From Nitrosomonadales bacterium (GTDB lineage Bacteria; Pseudomonadota; Gammaproteobacteria; Burkholderiales; Gallionellaceae), in the NCBI GenBank assembly GCA_023259015.1, contig JAHFRC010000012.1, forward strand, positions 1-38,802: a stretch of DNA of 38,802 bases. Reading direction: 5' to 3'. Within the stretch, counting starts at the first letter, position 1. Every line of letters begins with the position of its first letter. The notes below the pieces were generated by a model. It did not search any database, was not told the DNA's origin, and saw only the letters and a program-made list of their open reading frames with translations. Position numbers and translations under genes: made by a program. Positions 6,896 through 15,442 of this stretch are shown in pieces.

Positions 6896-8344
6896 ATGGA
6901 AGATAAATTACCACCAAACGAAACGACTGACGCAGACGGAAAACCTTTGGGGTTTTTCAAAAGGCTTCGGATTAACCAACTCAATCCGTTTTCGCGTAGC
7001 GCTGCTGCCACCGACCCCTACGCCGTTTATCGTGTCGAAGACGATAAACTGGCCCGCGATTTTGTGGTCGATGCCGATTCTGCAATCATCGCCCAGGATC
7101 CCATGCGCGCGCGAAGAGTCGTGCGTGCGGCTTTTGTTGCCTTTGCCGCCTTTCTCCTTTGGGCTTCAATAGCCAAGGTCGACGAGATCACCAAGGGTGA
7201 TGGCAAAGCTGTTTCTTCGCGCCAGTTGCAGGTTGTGCAAAGCCTTGATGGGGGCATCGTGAAGGAAATCCTGGTCAAGGAAGGAGACCGGGTGCGCGAA
7301 GGGCAGGTGCTGGTCAAGATCGACACGACCCGTTTTCTTTCCAGTTTTAATGAAAGCCGCGCCACCTATCTGGCGCTATTGGCGAAGGCGGCGCGCCTGC
7401 GGGCTGTGGCTGAAGGCACGGAGTTTGTACCGCCGCCAGAAGTAGTCAAGGAAGCCCCCGAGCTGGTTAATCAGGAACGGTCGGCCTACCTCAATCGCAA
7501 GGCCGAGTTGAATTCCCAGATTGGCATTGCGCGCGACCAGCTATCCCAGCGCACCCATGAACAGGGCGAGGTTCAGGCACATTATGAGCAGGCTCAGCAA
7601 GGGTATACGCTGACTTCCAAAGAACTGGCGTTGACTCGTCCGCTCCTCAAATCCGGCGCAGTCTCGGATGTTGACCTGCTCCGCCTGGAACGTGACGTCA
7701 GCCGCCTTGAAGGCGAAAAAAACCAGGCTGCGTCACAGATCACCCGCCTGCAGGCAGCGATTTCCGAGGCAAGAAGGAAAATCGAACAAGTCGAACTCGA
7801 GTTCAAGAACCAGGCGCGCAACGATCTATCCGATACCCAAGCCAAGATCAGCAGCCTGAGCGAAGGCAGCGTGGCGCTGTCCGACAAGGTCAAGCAGGCC
7901 GACATCAGGTCGCCGGTCAATGGCACGATTCAGCGCCTGCTGTATAACACCGTGGGTGGCGTGGTGCAACCCGGCAAGGATATCATCGAGGTAGTGCCGC
8001 TTGAGGACACCATATTGCTCGAGGCTAAAGTGCTACCCAAGGATATCGCATTTCTCCATCCGGGGCAGAAGGCCAACGTCAAGTTTACTGCCTACGACTT
8101 TGCCATTTATGGCGGCCTGGAAGCGCATGTGGAAAATATCAGCGCCGACTCGGTGATGGACGACAAGGGCAACACGTTTTATATTGTCCGGGTGCGCACA
8201 GTCAAATCCAGCCTCGGAGAAAACTTACCCATCATTCCGGGCATGATCGCCGAAGTGGATATCCTCACCGGGAAAAAAGCGGTGCTCAGCTACCTGCTAA
8301 AACCCGTGCTGCGAGCCAAGCAATATGCGCTGACAGAGCGCTAA
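6896..8344 (+). CDS. Type I secretion membrane fusion protein, HlyD/LapC family
   Basis: 482 residues. It bridges the ABC exporter and a TolC-like pore. A cytoplasmic tail (1-75) is followed by one transmembrane helix (about 78-97, VRAAFVAFAAFLLWASIAKV), a barrel-lipoyl half with DGGIVKEILVKEGDRVREGQVLVKID, a long coiled coil (about 180-330, rich in Gln/Glu/Arg heptads), the returning lipoyl half (DIRSPVNGTIQRLL) and a C-terminal beta domain ending with FYIVRVRT and PGMIAEVDILTGKKAVLSYL. These are the HlyD-family hallmarks. I start it at the ATG at 6896; an in-frame TTG at 6890 overlaps the upstream stop. Spacing and order show an operon with the exporter. Confidence 0.92.
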   Translation: MEDKLPPNETTDADGKPLGFFKRLRINQLNPFSRSAAATDPYAVYRVEDDKLARDFVVDADSAIIAQDPMRARRVVRAAFVAFAAFLLWASIAKVDEITKGDGKAVSSRQLQVVQSLDGGIVKEILVKEGDRVREGQVLVKIDTTRFLSSFNESRATYLALLAKAARLRAVAEGTEFVPPPEVVKEAPELVNQERSAYLNRKAELNSQIGIARDQLSQRTHEQGEVQAHYEQAQQGYTLTSKELALTRPLLKSGAVSDVDLLRLERDVSRLEGEKNQAASQITRLQAAISEARRKIEQVELEFKNQARNDLSDTQAKISSLSEGSVALSDKVKQADIRSPVNGTIQRLLYNTVGGVVQPGKDIIEVVPLEDTILLEAKVLPKDIAFLHPGQKANVKFTAYDFAIYGGLEAHVENISADSVMDDKGNTFYIVRVRTVKSSLGENLPIIPGMIAEVDILTGKKAVLSYLLKPVLRAKQYALTER

Positions 8345-8359
8345 TGAAGGGGTAATAAA

Positions 8360-8941
8360 ATGGGCAAAAATATTATTATCACGACCAGCAAGGTATATCC
8401 CACAAGGTGGCGGATTGCTTTCCCGTATGCGGAAATCTCCCTGTCTGCACCCGTAAACCCTCCTGCCGACAGCATCGTATGGTTACACAACATGTTGCCT
8501 GGAGGAACGCCTCCGGCAGGGGTTCATTTTGTTGTCATGCACGACGAACCGAGCGACGACAAGGGGCTGGAGGCTCTCTCCCTCGGGGCGTCCGGTTATT
8601 GCAATGCACATGCAACACCGGAGCTTTTGCACACCATAGAGTCGGTCATCCGCAGCAATGGCCTGTGGGTTGGCGAGTCCCTGCTCAACCGCCTGGTGGG
8701 CGGCATCGGCGTTCGCTCACCCATGACTGGACGGCATGAACAACATCCTGCGTTACAGGCGCTCACCAAACGCGAGCGTGAAATCGCGCTGTGTGTTGCC
8801 CGAGGAGAAAGCAACAAGGAAATCACCCGCAATCTCAATATCGCTGAACGCACCATCAAGGCGCACCTCACCGCCATTTTCGAAAAACTTGGCGTGCGCG
8901 ACCGCCTGCAACTTGCGATTTTGCTTAATACCTCCAATTAA
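8360..8941 (+). CDS. LuxR-type regulator with degenerate receiver domain
   Basis: 193 residues. The C-terminal part is a LuxR/NarL helix-turn-helix (about 130-190: LTKREREIALCVARGESNKEIT, then ERTIKAHLTAIFEKLGVRDRLQLAI). The N-terminal part (5-115) has receiver-like spacing, for example GLEALSLGASGYCNAHATPELL corresponding to the alpha4-beta5-alpha5 face. However, the expected phospho-acceptor strand reads SIVWLHNMLP with no Asp, and no acidic pair is seen near the N-terminus. It is therefore probably phosphorylation-independent or controlled by protein or ligand binding. A good ribosome site (AAGGGG) lies 15 bases after the fusion-protein stop, so it is co-transcribed with the exporter and may regulate it or its adhesin. 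Confidence 0.85.
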   Translation: MGKNIIITTSKVYPTRWRIAFPYAEISLSAPVNPPADSIVWLHNMLPGGTPPAGVHFVVMHDEPSDDKGLEALSLGASGYCNAHATPELLHTIESVIRSNGLWVGESLLNRLVGGIGVRSPMTGRHEQHPALQALTKREREIALCVARGESNKEITRNLNIAERTIKAHLTAIFEKLGVRDRLQLAILLNTSN

Positions 8942-8953
8942 ATGCAGTATCAA

Positions 8954-9412
8954 TCAGAACGGGATGTCATCATCAAAGTTATCGAACCCGCCTTTGGCTG
9001 GAGCAGGCTTGCCCGTCTCGGCTGCTCCAGCCGGTGACGCTGCGGCAGGCTTATCCACTACTTCAAAGCTGCCGCTGCCGGATGATTTTCCCCCAAGCAT
9101 CTGCATTTCGTTGACAATGATCTTGGTAGTGTAGCGATCCTTGCCTTCTTTATCCTGCCACTTCTCTGTCGTAATTTTCCCCTCGACATAAATCTGCGAA
9201 CCCTTCTTCAAGTACTCCCCGGCGATTTCCGCCAAGCGGCGGTAAAACACCAAGTTGTGCCATTCGGTCTTTTCCTGTTTCTCGCCGCTCTTGTCCTTCC
9301 AATTTTCCGATGTGGCCAGGGTGACATTGGTCACCGCCTCGCCATTGGTCATATAACGCGTTTCCGGATCCTTGCCCAGACGCCCCACCAGTATCACCTT
9401 ATTTACCGACAT
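8954..9412 (-). CDS. ssb: Single-stranded DNA-binding protein
   Basis: 152 residues. It coats single-stranded DNA during replication, repair and recombination. The OB fold begins [21 protein letters not shown] and continues with [10 protein letters not shown] and TEWHNLVF; a disordered Gly/Ser/Ala/Pro linker and the acidic tip DDDIPF, which recruits partner proteins, follow. An AAGGGGG ribosome site overlaps the end of the MFS transporter gene, whose stop is one base before the ATG, so the two are translationally linked. It converges with the LuxR gene across 12 bases. Confidence 0.96.
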   Translation of the reverse strand: MSVNKVILVGRLGKDPETRYMTNGEAVTNVTLATSENWKDKSGEKQEKTEWHNLVFYRRLAEIAGEYLKKGSQIYVEGKITTEKWQDKEGKDRYTTKIIVNEMQMLGGKSSGSGSFEVVDKPAAASPAGAAETGKPAPAKGGFDNFDDDIPF

Positions 9413-9413
9413 T

Positions 9414-10790
9414 TCACGCCCCCTTTAAAAGTTGCTCCACCGCTGCTTCATCAAAAAACTGCGTATCCACCTTGAGGCAGGCCATGCATTCCGCTGCCAC
9501 CACCATGGCTTCACGCACGCCGCGCACCTGCGCCAATTGCCGTTGCAAAGTGCTGGAACCTGCCTCGTCGAGTTCCGGCAAATGATACAGCTTGGTGCGC
9601 ACCGTTGCCGACATCTGCATGGTGCTGGCCACCGCCAGCCAGAGCAGCAATAGCATCAAGGCAAACACAAACACCGCATTGCCCCCGAAATATTGCATCA
9701 ATACACCGCCGACGGAGGCGCCGACGAATGCGCCGAGAAACTGCATGCTGCTGAACACGCCCATTGCCGTGCCCTTTGCGGCCAGAGGAGCGATCTTGCT
9801 GATCAGTGAAGGCAGCGACGCCTCCAGTATGTTAAACGCGGTAAAAACCATCGTCAGCGCCGCCGCCACGCCCCATATGCTGTGCTGTGCCAGCATCAGT
9901 GTCAATTGCCCCAGCGCGGCCAGCGCAATCGCGCCCACGAACACCTGCTTCATCATGGCTTTTTTTTCGGCGGCAATAATGGGCGGCACCATCAATACGA
10001 AAGCCAGCAATAGCACCGGCAGATACACGTGCCAATGCTGCGCAGCCTCCAGTCCGTTATCCCTCAGCACGGACGGCACCTGCATGAACACCGACATCAG
10101 GATCGCATGCAGCGTGAAAATGCCGAAATCGAGACCCAGCAAATCCTTGTTGCGCAACACCTCGCGCAGATGCTTGCTGCTTGCCTCGGTATCGGAATGG
10201 AAACGCGTGATGGACGGATCGGGGATTACATATTTCACCACCAGCATGGCTGACAAAGCCAGAATGCCGGTCATGGCGAAGATGCCCGGCACGCCTATCG
10301 CCTGGTACAGTATCGGCGACAATACCAGGGAAATCGAGAAGGTGAGGCCGATGGTGATGCCGATCAGCGCCATTGCCTTGGTGCGCTGTTCTTCGCGCGT
10401 CAGGTCGGCGGCCAGCGCCATCACCGCCGCGTTCAGCGCGCCGGATCCCTGGATCACACGCCCGATGATGATCCAGTAAATGTCATGCGCGAAGGCCGCA
10501 ATGAAGCTGCCCAGTGCGAACAGCAGCAGGCTGATATGGATCACCGGTTTGCGCCCGTAGCGGTCGGACATCAGCCCGGCCGGAATTTGCAGGATAGCCT
10601 GTGTCAGGCCGTAAGCGCCCAGTGCAATTCCGACCAGCATTTTGTTGTCGCCGCCGGGCAGATGTTCGGCATACAGCGCAAATACCGGCAGGATGATGAA
10701 CAGGCCCAGCATGCGCAGGCCGTATATGCCGGCCAAGCCAATACTGGCACGGCGCTCAACAGGCGTCATGGAATCTTTATCGGGTTGCAT
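9414..10790 (-). CDS. MFS transporter, YajR-like, with C-terminal soluble domain
   Basis: 458 residues from the ATG at 10790 (a longer frame begins at 10862 with unlikely hydrophilic residues; a further ATG is at 10769). Twelve hydrophobic helices are evident, with the MFS motif [14 protein letters not shown] between helices 2 and 3. After helix 12 a soluble extension of about 70 residues ([12 protein letters not shown] to the end) resembles the YAM domain of E. coli YajR. Substrate unknown; an efflux drug/proton antiporter is the family expectation. The MFS-ssb order is common next to uvrA in betaproteobacteria; uvrA is not here. Confidence 0.85.
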   Translation of the reverse strand: MQPDKDSMTPVERRASIGLAGIYGLRMLGLFIILPVFALYAEHLPGGDNKMLVGIALGAYGLTQAILQIPAGLMSDRYGRKPVIHISLLLFALGSFIAAFAHDIYWIIIGRVIQGSGALNAAVMALAADLTREEQRTKAMALIGITIGLTFSISLVLSPILYQAIGVPGIFAMTGILALSAMLVVKYVIPDPSITRFHSDTEASSKHLREVLRNKDLLGLDFGIFTLHAILMSVFMQVPSVLRDNGLEAAQHWHVYLPVLLLAFVLMVPPIIAAEKKAMMKQVFVGAIALAALGQLTLMLAQHSIWGVAAALTMVFTAFNILEASLPSLISKIAPLAAKGTAMGVFSSMQFLGAFVGASVGGVLMQYFGGNAVFVFALMLLLLWLAVASTMQMSATVRTKLYHLPELDEAGSSTLQRQLAQVRGVREAMVVAAECMACLKVDTQFFDEAAVEQLLKGA

Positions 10791-11056
10791 CGAAAGGCTA
10801 TATTGGCTTGAAAACCCGCGTATTTTAGCAGTTCGCCGCGCTTGCCGACAGGATATATGCAAGCCTTAATTTGCTGGCAGGCTGACACATGAAGATGCTG
10901 GAGTTAAAATATTAATGCCGAGTTGGGTATGGTCTTCAATATCACAGGATGTTTGCACAATTGAAAGAAATGAGAATTACCCGTTCCGAATTTTACACCC
11001 CATCCTTAAAACGGTTGTTTACCGAACTCTGGTATACACAGCCGTTTTGACTTCCA

Positions 11057-11617
11057 ATGAACAAGGCGTTTATCAAGGAAACCGATGAAGATGAAGAGCT
11101 GGAACCGGCGCAGCAACTTCCCATCGGCCTGAAGAATTACATCACGCCATTAGGTTATCAACGCCTCAAGGATGAGCTCGATCAACTATGGAAAGAGGAA
11201 CGCCCTGCATTGGTGAAAACCATCACGTGGGCTGCATCCAATGGCGACCGTTCGGAAAACGGCGATTATATTTACGGCAAAAAGCGGCTGCGCGAGATAG
11301 ACCGGCGTATACGTTTTCTTTCCAAGCGGCTGGATAACGCCGAGGTGATTGATCCGACGCAGCGGGTAAATTGCGATCAGGTGTTCTTCGGCGCAACAGT
11401 AGTAGTGTGCGGGGAGGACGGCAGCGAGCGAAAATACAGCATTGTCGGGGTGGATGAAGCTGACCCGGCGCGCGGCCTGATCAGCTGGGTGTCACCGCTG
11501 GCGCGGGCGCTGCTCAAGGCGCGTGCAGACGACGTGGTAATGTTGCGCGTTCCCGGCGGGGTCGAAGAGCTGGTGGTGGCGGAGGTTGTTTATTGCCACA
11601 TAAGCTTCTCCGGTTGA
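11057..11617 (+). CDS. greB: Transcription elongation factor GreB
   Basis: 186 residues. It inserts a coiled coil into the RNA polymerase secondary channel and stimulates cleavage of backtracked RNA. The N-terminal coiled coil spans about residues 30-100 (ITPLGYQRLKDELDQLW) with the acidic tip DRSENGDYIYGKKRLREIDRR. The DYIYGKKR version distinguishes GreB from GreA. The C-terminal FKBP-like domain follows (SIVGVDEADPARGLISWVSPLARALL). The C-terminus is about 15-20 residues longer than usual. No clear ribosome site precedes the ATG; the start was chosen from the family N-terminus. Confidence 0.93.
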   Translation: MNKAFIKETDEDEELEPAQQLPIGLKNYITPLGYQRLKDELDQLWKEERPALVKTITWAASNGDRSENGDYIYGKKRLREIDRRIRFLSKRLDNAEVIDPTQRVNCDQVFFGATVVVCGEDGSERKYSIVGVDEADPARGLISWVSPLARALLKARADDVVMLRVPGGVEELVVAEVVYCHISFSG

Positions 11618-11672
11618 GGTGCTTGCAAACCACCACCGCGCATTTTGCTTTCAGTCTAAATTCAGCATTTGA

Positions 11673-11801
11673 ACCACGAAGAACACGAAAACCACGAAGT
11701 AGAACGACGGCTTATTCGCCAATGAAATTCACTTTTCTGGTGATAGCCTGGTATTGTAAATCTGCATGAATAATCTTCGTGATCTCTGTATTCTTTGTGG
11801 T
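11673..11801. repeat. Element with 29-bp imperfect inverted ends (CCACGAAG type)
   Basis: ACCACGAAGAACACG at 11673 begins a 29-base arm whose reverse complement recurs imperfectly at 11773-11801 (TTCGTGATC to TTTGTGGT), with roughly two thirds of positions identical. The arm itself has CCACGAAG twice. It is non-coding and abuts the MITE-like element. It is probably an old palindromic intergenic repeat. The rest of the 537-base greB-FKBP gap holds only this and the next element. Confidence 0.55.
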
Positions 11802-11806
11802 GAAGT

Positions 11807-12077
11807 AAGAACTTGTCCGTAAATAATCCAACTATGCGACAGTGCCGACTTTAAGATGCAGTCCACGAAGCAAGACGCGCGGTTGCGTCATTCACAACAA
11901 GCGGCTTGCGACACAGGAATGCGCTCAAATCGGCCTGTCCCTCCGGGTTGCGGCCAAAAGCGGCGTCTGCTGCGTTACTCGGCTTGCCAATGGAACGACC
12001 ATTGGCTTCACCTCGCGCCTTGCATTCATCCGTTTTTGGCCAGCAACGCATGGGTGGATTATTTACGGACAAGTTCT
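11807..12077. mobile_element. MITE-like element with perfect 23-bp terminal inverted repeats
   Basis: AGAACTTGTCCGTAAATAAT... at 11808-11830 is the exact reverse complement of 12055-12077, and pairing continues inward (ATGCG at 11834-11838 with CGCAT at 12047-12051). AAGT on both sides (11803-11806, 12078-12081) may be a 4-bp target duplication. The interior has no convincing gene: frames on both strands are short and unlike any protein I know. Size, ends and lack of transposase fit a miniature inverted-repeat element mobilised in trans. Confidence 0.75.
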
Positions 12078-12154
12078 AAGTTTTTCAGGTTCAGCAGAAG
12101 CAGTGCGCGAGCAATTGGACTCAGGGGCTCTCTGGATAGCTTGCTGGCGATGAG

Positions 12155-12619
12155 TTACCTGATGTTGAGCAGATCGATCTCAAAAATCAGCGCAGCATTC
12201 GGCGGGATGAGTCCGCGCCCCGCACCGTTCGGGCCGTAAGCCAGGTCGGAAGGGATGATGAGGGTGCGCTTGCCGCCGACTTTCATGCCGTTAACGCCTT
12301 GATCCCACCCTTTGATAACCCGCCCCGCGCCTACATTAAAAAGAAAAGGCGCACCGTGATCTGCCGAGCTATCGAATTTTTTTCCTTTGTGATCCGGGGC
12401 GTCCGGATCGTAAAGCCATCCGGTGTATTGCACTTCGACCAAATCCCCGTTTTCGGCGTCGGCGACAGCTTTCTTGCCCTCACCAACTTTGCTGTCGATA
12501 ACCACAAGCTGGGTTACCTTGTCAGACCCGCTTCCCGATCCGGAAAATGCCGGGTAGGCCGGTAACAGCAAAGTCAGCACAAATATTCCCACTCGAAATG
12601 AAGTTCTGGCATTGAGCAT
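12155..12619 (-). CDS. Periplasmic FKBP-type peptidyl-prolyl isomerase
   Basis: 154 residues. Signal peptide of about 26 residues (VGIFVLTLLLPAYPAFS), then a single FKBP domain: DLVEVQYTGWLYD, KKFDSSAD, FLFNVGAGRVIKGWDQGV, GKRTLIIPSDLAYG and PPNAALIFEIDLL. The active-site pattern (Tyr, Phe, Asp, Val-Ile, Trp, Tyr) is intact. It should speed proline isomerisation in exported proteins. It lies behind feoB's stop on the same strand's far side, 63 bases away, but no functional tie is evident. Confidence 0.93.
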   Translation of the reverse strand: MLNARTSFRVGIFVLTLLLPAYPAFSGSGSGSDKVTQLVVIDSKVGEGKKAVADAENGDLVEVQYTGWLYDPDAPDHKGKKFDSSADHGAPFLFNVGAGRVIKGWDQGVNGMKVGGKRTLIIPSDLAYGPNGAGRGLIPPNAALIFEIDLLNIR

Positions 12620-12681
12620 AATATACCTACAGAAAAATTATCTTAGCAAGCAAGCCAAAAAACTATACCATAATTTGCCGC

Positions 12682-14469
12682 TTAATATCCCAACACCTTC
12701 GCACCCTGATAGAACATAAAGCTGGCGAGCCATGCCAAGGCCAGCGACCAGCCGATGGAAAACAACATGAAACTTATGCGCTTGGATTCGCTGCGCAGAG
12801 TGGCCACGGTGGCAAGGCAGGGTGTGTATATCAGCGTGAACAGCATGAAGCTGTAGGCCTGCACCCAATCCAGTTGCAGCGCCAGTGTATGGCTCAGGGC
12901 TTGTCCTCCCAATCCGTAAATTACGGCGAGCGCACCGATCACGATTTCCTTGGCGACGAAACCAAAGATCAGCGCGATGGTGAGTTCGGAAGTGATGCCG
13001 ATAGGCGCAAACAGCGGGTGTAGCCACGCTCCTATCATCCCGGCCAAAGTGCCCGCACTGGCGGGTGCGGCAGAGGGCGGCAGGTGGGTGAGCAGCCAGA
13101 CCAGTATCACGCCGGTGACGATGAACTTGGTGGCGCGGTGGATGAAGTGCGACACCTCATGCCAGCCGCGCAGAACCATCTGGCGCAGGGTGGGGAAGCG
13201 ATAGGGCGGCAACTCCAGCACGAACGGTTCGGTGTTGGGGAAGTAACGCTTGAACAGCAGCGCGGTGAGGATGGCGCTGGCAAAGCTGAACAGGTACAGG
13301 CTGAACAGCACCAGCGGCGCGGCCTTGGGCGAGAACAGCGCGGCGGTGATGAATACGAATACCTGCAAGCGCGCAGAGCACAGCGAGAACGGGATCACCA
13401 GCATGGAGAGCAGGCGCAGCGGGCGCGAGCGCATTACGCGCGTGCCCATCAGCGCGGGCACGTTGCAGCCGAAGCCCATGAGCAGCATCACGAAGCTGCG
13501 CCCGTCCAGCCCCATCCTGCCCATCAGCGCATCCATCAGGAAGGCGGCGCGCGACAGGTAGCCGGTGTCTTCCACAATCGCCATGAACAAGAAGAACAGC
13601 ACGATCAGCGGCACGAAGGCGGCGACGGTTGCCACGCCGTTATAGACGCCGTCCAGCAACAGCCCTTGCAGCACGGCGGGCAGGCTGGCGAGCAGCGGGG
13701 TGATGGCGGCCTCGCGCAGCCAGCTGAACAAATCGTTGACGCCGGTTTGCAGCGGCTGGCCGAATAAAAAGATGGCCTGGAACAGCAGGTACATGATGCC
13801 GAAAAAAATGGGCAGCCCCAGCCACGGATGCAGCATGAGGTGGTCGAGCTGGTTGGTGAGGTTGTCCGGCAGGCGCGCGGGCACTTGCACCGAATGCTGC
13901 AATACATGCGCCATTTCGGCTTCGATCTGCCCGTCCGGCTTGAGCTGGTCGCGCAGGTTTTCCGCGAGGCCGGGTGTGGTGTAGCGTAACGCGCGGGTGA
14001 CGGCCTGCATGGCTTCGCCGTAGCCTGTGCCGTATTTGGCGCTGAGCAGGAAAATGGGTATGCCCAGCGCTTCCGACATCCTGGCGGTGTCTATGGTGAT
14101 ACCGTATTTCCTGGCTTCGTCCGCCATGTTGAGCAGCACCACCATGTTCAGGTTGAGCTGCTTGAGTTGCAGCAGCAGGCTCAGTTGGCGCTCGATCTGC
14201 GTGGCGTTGAGCACGACCAGCGCGATATCCGGCACGTTATCGTGCAGGAAGTGGCGCACCACCTGTTCGTCATCGGAAAAACCGTGCAGGTCGTAGATGC
14301 CCGGCAGGTCGACGATCTCGACCATGTCGCCGCCGAGCAGGATTTTGCCGGCGAGCAGTTCCACGGTGATGCCCGGCCAGTTGCCCACGCGCGCGGAAGC
14401 GCCGGTCATGCGGTTGAACAGGGTGGACTTACCGGTGTTGGGCATTCCCAGCAGGGCAATTCTTTTCAT
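12682..14469 (-). CDS. feoB: Ferrous iron transporter FeoB
   Basis: 595 residues, inner-membrane Fe(II) importer. N-terminal G domain: G1 GMPNTGKST, G2 region NWPGITVE, G3 DLPGIYDL, G4 LLNMADEA. The membrane domain has two Gate-type regions (PLIVLFFLFMAIVEDTGYLSRAAFLMD, then MGFGCNVPALMGTR; Cys and nearby residues are the conserved iron path, and KFIVTGVILVWLL onward). It is shorter than the E. coli protein (about 770) mainly at the C-terminus and in the insertion regions, a known compact version. Its start overlaps feoA's stop by four bases (ATGA), so both are made from one message. A Fur-box-like palindrome lies upstream of feoA. Confidence 0.95.
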   Translation of the reverse strand: MKRIALLGMPNTGKSTLFNRMTGASARVGNWPGITVELLAGKILLGGDMVEIVDLPGIYDLHGFSDDEQVVRHFLHDNVPDIALVVLNATQIERQLSLLLQLKQLNLNMVVLLNMADEARKYGITIDTARMSEALGIPIFLLSAKYGTGYGEAMQAVTRALRYTTPGLAENLRDQLKPDGQIEAEMAHVLQHSVQVPARLPDNLTNQLDHLMLHPWLGLPIFFGIMYLLFQAIFLFGQPLQTGVNDLFSWLREAAITPLLASLPAVLQGLLLDGVYNGVATVAAFVPLIVLFFLFMAIVEDTGYLSRAAFLMDALMGRMGLDGRSFVMLLMGFGCNVPALMGTRVMRSRPLRLLSMLVIPFSLCSARLQVFVFITAALFSPKAAPLVLFSLYLFSFASAILTALLFKRYFPNTEPFVLELPPYRFPTLRQMVLRGWHEVSHFIHRATKFIVTGVILVWLLTHLPPSAAPASAGTLAGMIGAWLHPLFAPIGITSELTIALIFGFVAKEIVIGALAVIYGLGGQALSHTLALQLDWVQAYSFMLFTLIYTPCLATVATLRSESKRISFMLFSIGWSLALAWLASFMFYQGAKVLGY

Positions 14470-14699
14470 GCGCGGTGCACCGTGATTTTTTCCGCCTCGA
14501 TTTTGCGCAGCAGGATATCGGTGGTGCCGATGCGCACCTGCAGGGGGCCGGAGAAACGCGCGCGGCGGATCAGTTCGACCCGTTTGCCCGTGCGGAACCC
14601 CATTGCCAGCAGGCGCTGGTGCAACGCTTCATCGGCGTGGATCGCGACGATGGTGGCGGTCTCACCGGTGTGCAGGGTGGATAAAGAAGTCGAATGCAT
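14466..14699 (-). CDS. feoA: Ferrous iron transport protein FeoA
   Basis: 77-residue SH3-like cytosolic partner of FeoB. TLHTGETATIVAI, RLLAMGFRTGKRVELIRRA and PLQVRIGTTDILLRKIEAEKI are the family blocks. The frame is open further upstream to 14807, but the ATG at 14699 gives the family N-terminus; the upstream residues are not FeoA-like. Its stop overlaps the feoB start. Confidence 0.92.
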   Translation of the reverse strand: MHSTSLSTLHTGETATIVAIHADEALHQRLLAMGFRTGKRVELIRRARFSGPLQVRIGTTDILLRKIEAEKITVHRA

Positions 14700-14842
14700 G
14701 ATTAAAGATAGGCTCGGCAGGAATGTTTTTATCAATGCCCCTTGATTGCTGGCGTGCAGCCGACGCCAGCCGCAAGAGCGGTAAACGAAAAGCATGTGAA
14801 TAAGCAAACGTTTCTCACGGCAATCCTTATGTCAATTATTAA

Positions 14843-14869
14843 TGCGAATAATAATAGTTCTCATTTGCA
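14843..14869. promoter_or_regulatory. Putative Fur box between feoAB and fur
   Basis: The 27-base imperfect palindrome beginning TGCGAATAATAATAG and ending CTCATTTGCA has the AT-rich NATA/ATNA character and dimension of Fur operators. It lies between divergent feoA and fur, where iron-dependent repression of feoAB and fur autoregulation are expected. No footprint-quality match to the 19-bp consensus can be claimed. Confidence 0.5.
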
Positions 14870-14920
14870 ATTGCAAGCACTTTCTGGCATGATGCCAAAA
14901 AACGACAGGAGAGCGTCGAT

Positions 14921-15352
14921 ATGGATAAACCCCAACCAGAGCATCTAAAAAGCGCCGGTCTGAAATCTACCGTGCCGCGGCTCAATATCCTTAATCTGTT
15001 CAAGTCCGGGCAAGAGCGCCACATGAGCGCGGAAGACGTGTACAAGCACTTGCTGGCCAGCGGCGATGACGTGGGGCTGGCCACGGTCTACCGGGTGCTG
15101 ACGCAGTTCGAGCAGGCCAAGCTGCTGGTGCGCCACAACTTTGAGGGTGGCAAGTCGGTGTTCGAGCTCAACCAGGGCAAGCACCATGACCACATCGTTT
15201 GCCTGCAATGCGGCCATGTCGAGGAGTTCTACGATGCGGCCATCGAGTCGCGCCAGAAAAAAGTTGCCAGCGAACGCGGCTTTGCCGTTCACGATCACTC
15301 GCTGCATATCTATGCAGATTGCGTCAGGAAGAATTGCCCGCATAAGCGATAA
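14921..15352 (+). CDS. fur: Ferric uptake regulator Fur
   Basis: 143 residues. Winged-helix DNA-binding domain at 1-85 (LKSTVPRLNILNLF, HMSAEDVYKHLL, VGLATVYRVLTQFEQAKLLVRHNFEGGKSVFEL), then the dimerisation/metal domain with GKHHDHIVCLQCGHVEEF and CVRKNCPHKR, giving the metal-binding His/Glu residues and CxxC plus CxxxxC cysteines. Represses iron-uptake genes with Fe(II) as co-repressor. Divergent from feoAB, its natural target. It has its own start ATG at 14921 after GACAGGAGAG. Confidence 0.96.
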   Translation: MDKPQPEHLKSAGLKSTVPRLNILNLFKSGQERHMSAEDVYKHLLASGDDVGLATVYRVLTQFEQAKLLVRHNFEGGKSVFELNQGKHHDHIVCLQCGHVEEFYDAAIESRQKKVASERGFAVHDHSLHIYADCVRKNCPHKR

Positions 15353-15387
15353 GAAATTATTGGCGCCATAATTCACAGCATTGCCCT

Positions 15388-15415
15388 TTGGCGCGCTGCA
15401 GTATTACGGTAGAAT
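15388..15415 (+). promoter_or_regulatory. Candidate sigma-70 promoter of dapA operon
   Basis: TTGGCG (15388-15393), 16-bp spacer, TAGAAT (15410-15415), 28 bases before the dapA ATG. A near-palindrome centred on GGCGCC (15355-15373) lies just upstream and might be an operator or fur 3' hairpin. Confidence 0.4.
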
Positions 15416-15442
15416 GCCGCTTTATTTTGGCGGCAGGAAATA

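Noticed and set aside
11842-12153. Open frames within the MITE-like element
   Set aside because: Lie between perfect inverted repeats, lack ribosome sites, and run in several frames at once.
13084-13767. Long opposite-strand frame within feoB
   Set aside because: Shadow of the GC-rich feoB; Arg/His/Gln-rich with no domain. The same reasoning rejects the antisense frames within mutS, mfd, the hybrid kinase, the GpsA-like gene and DUF1015.
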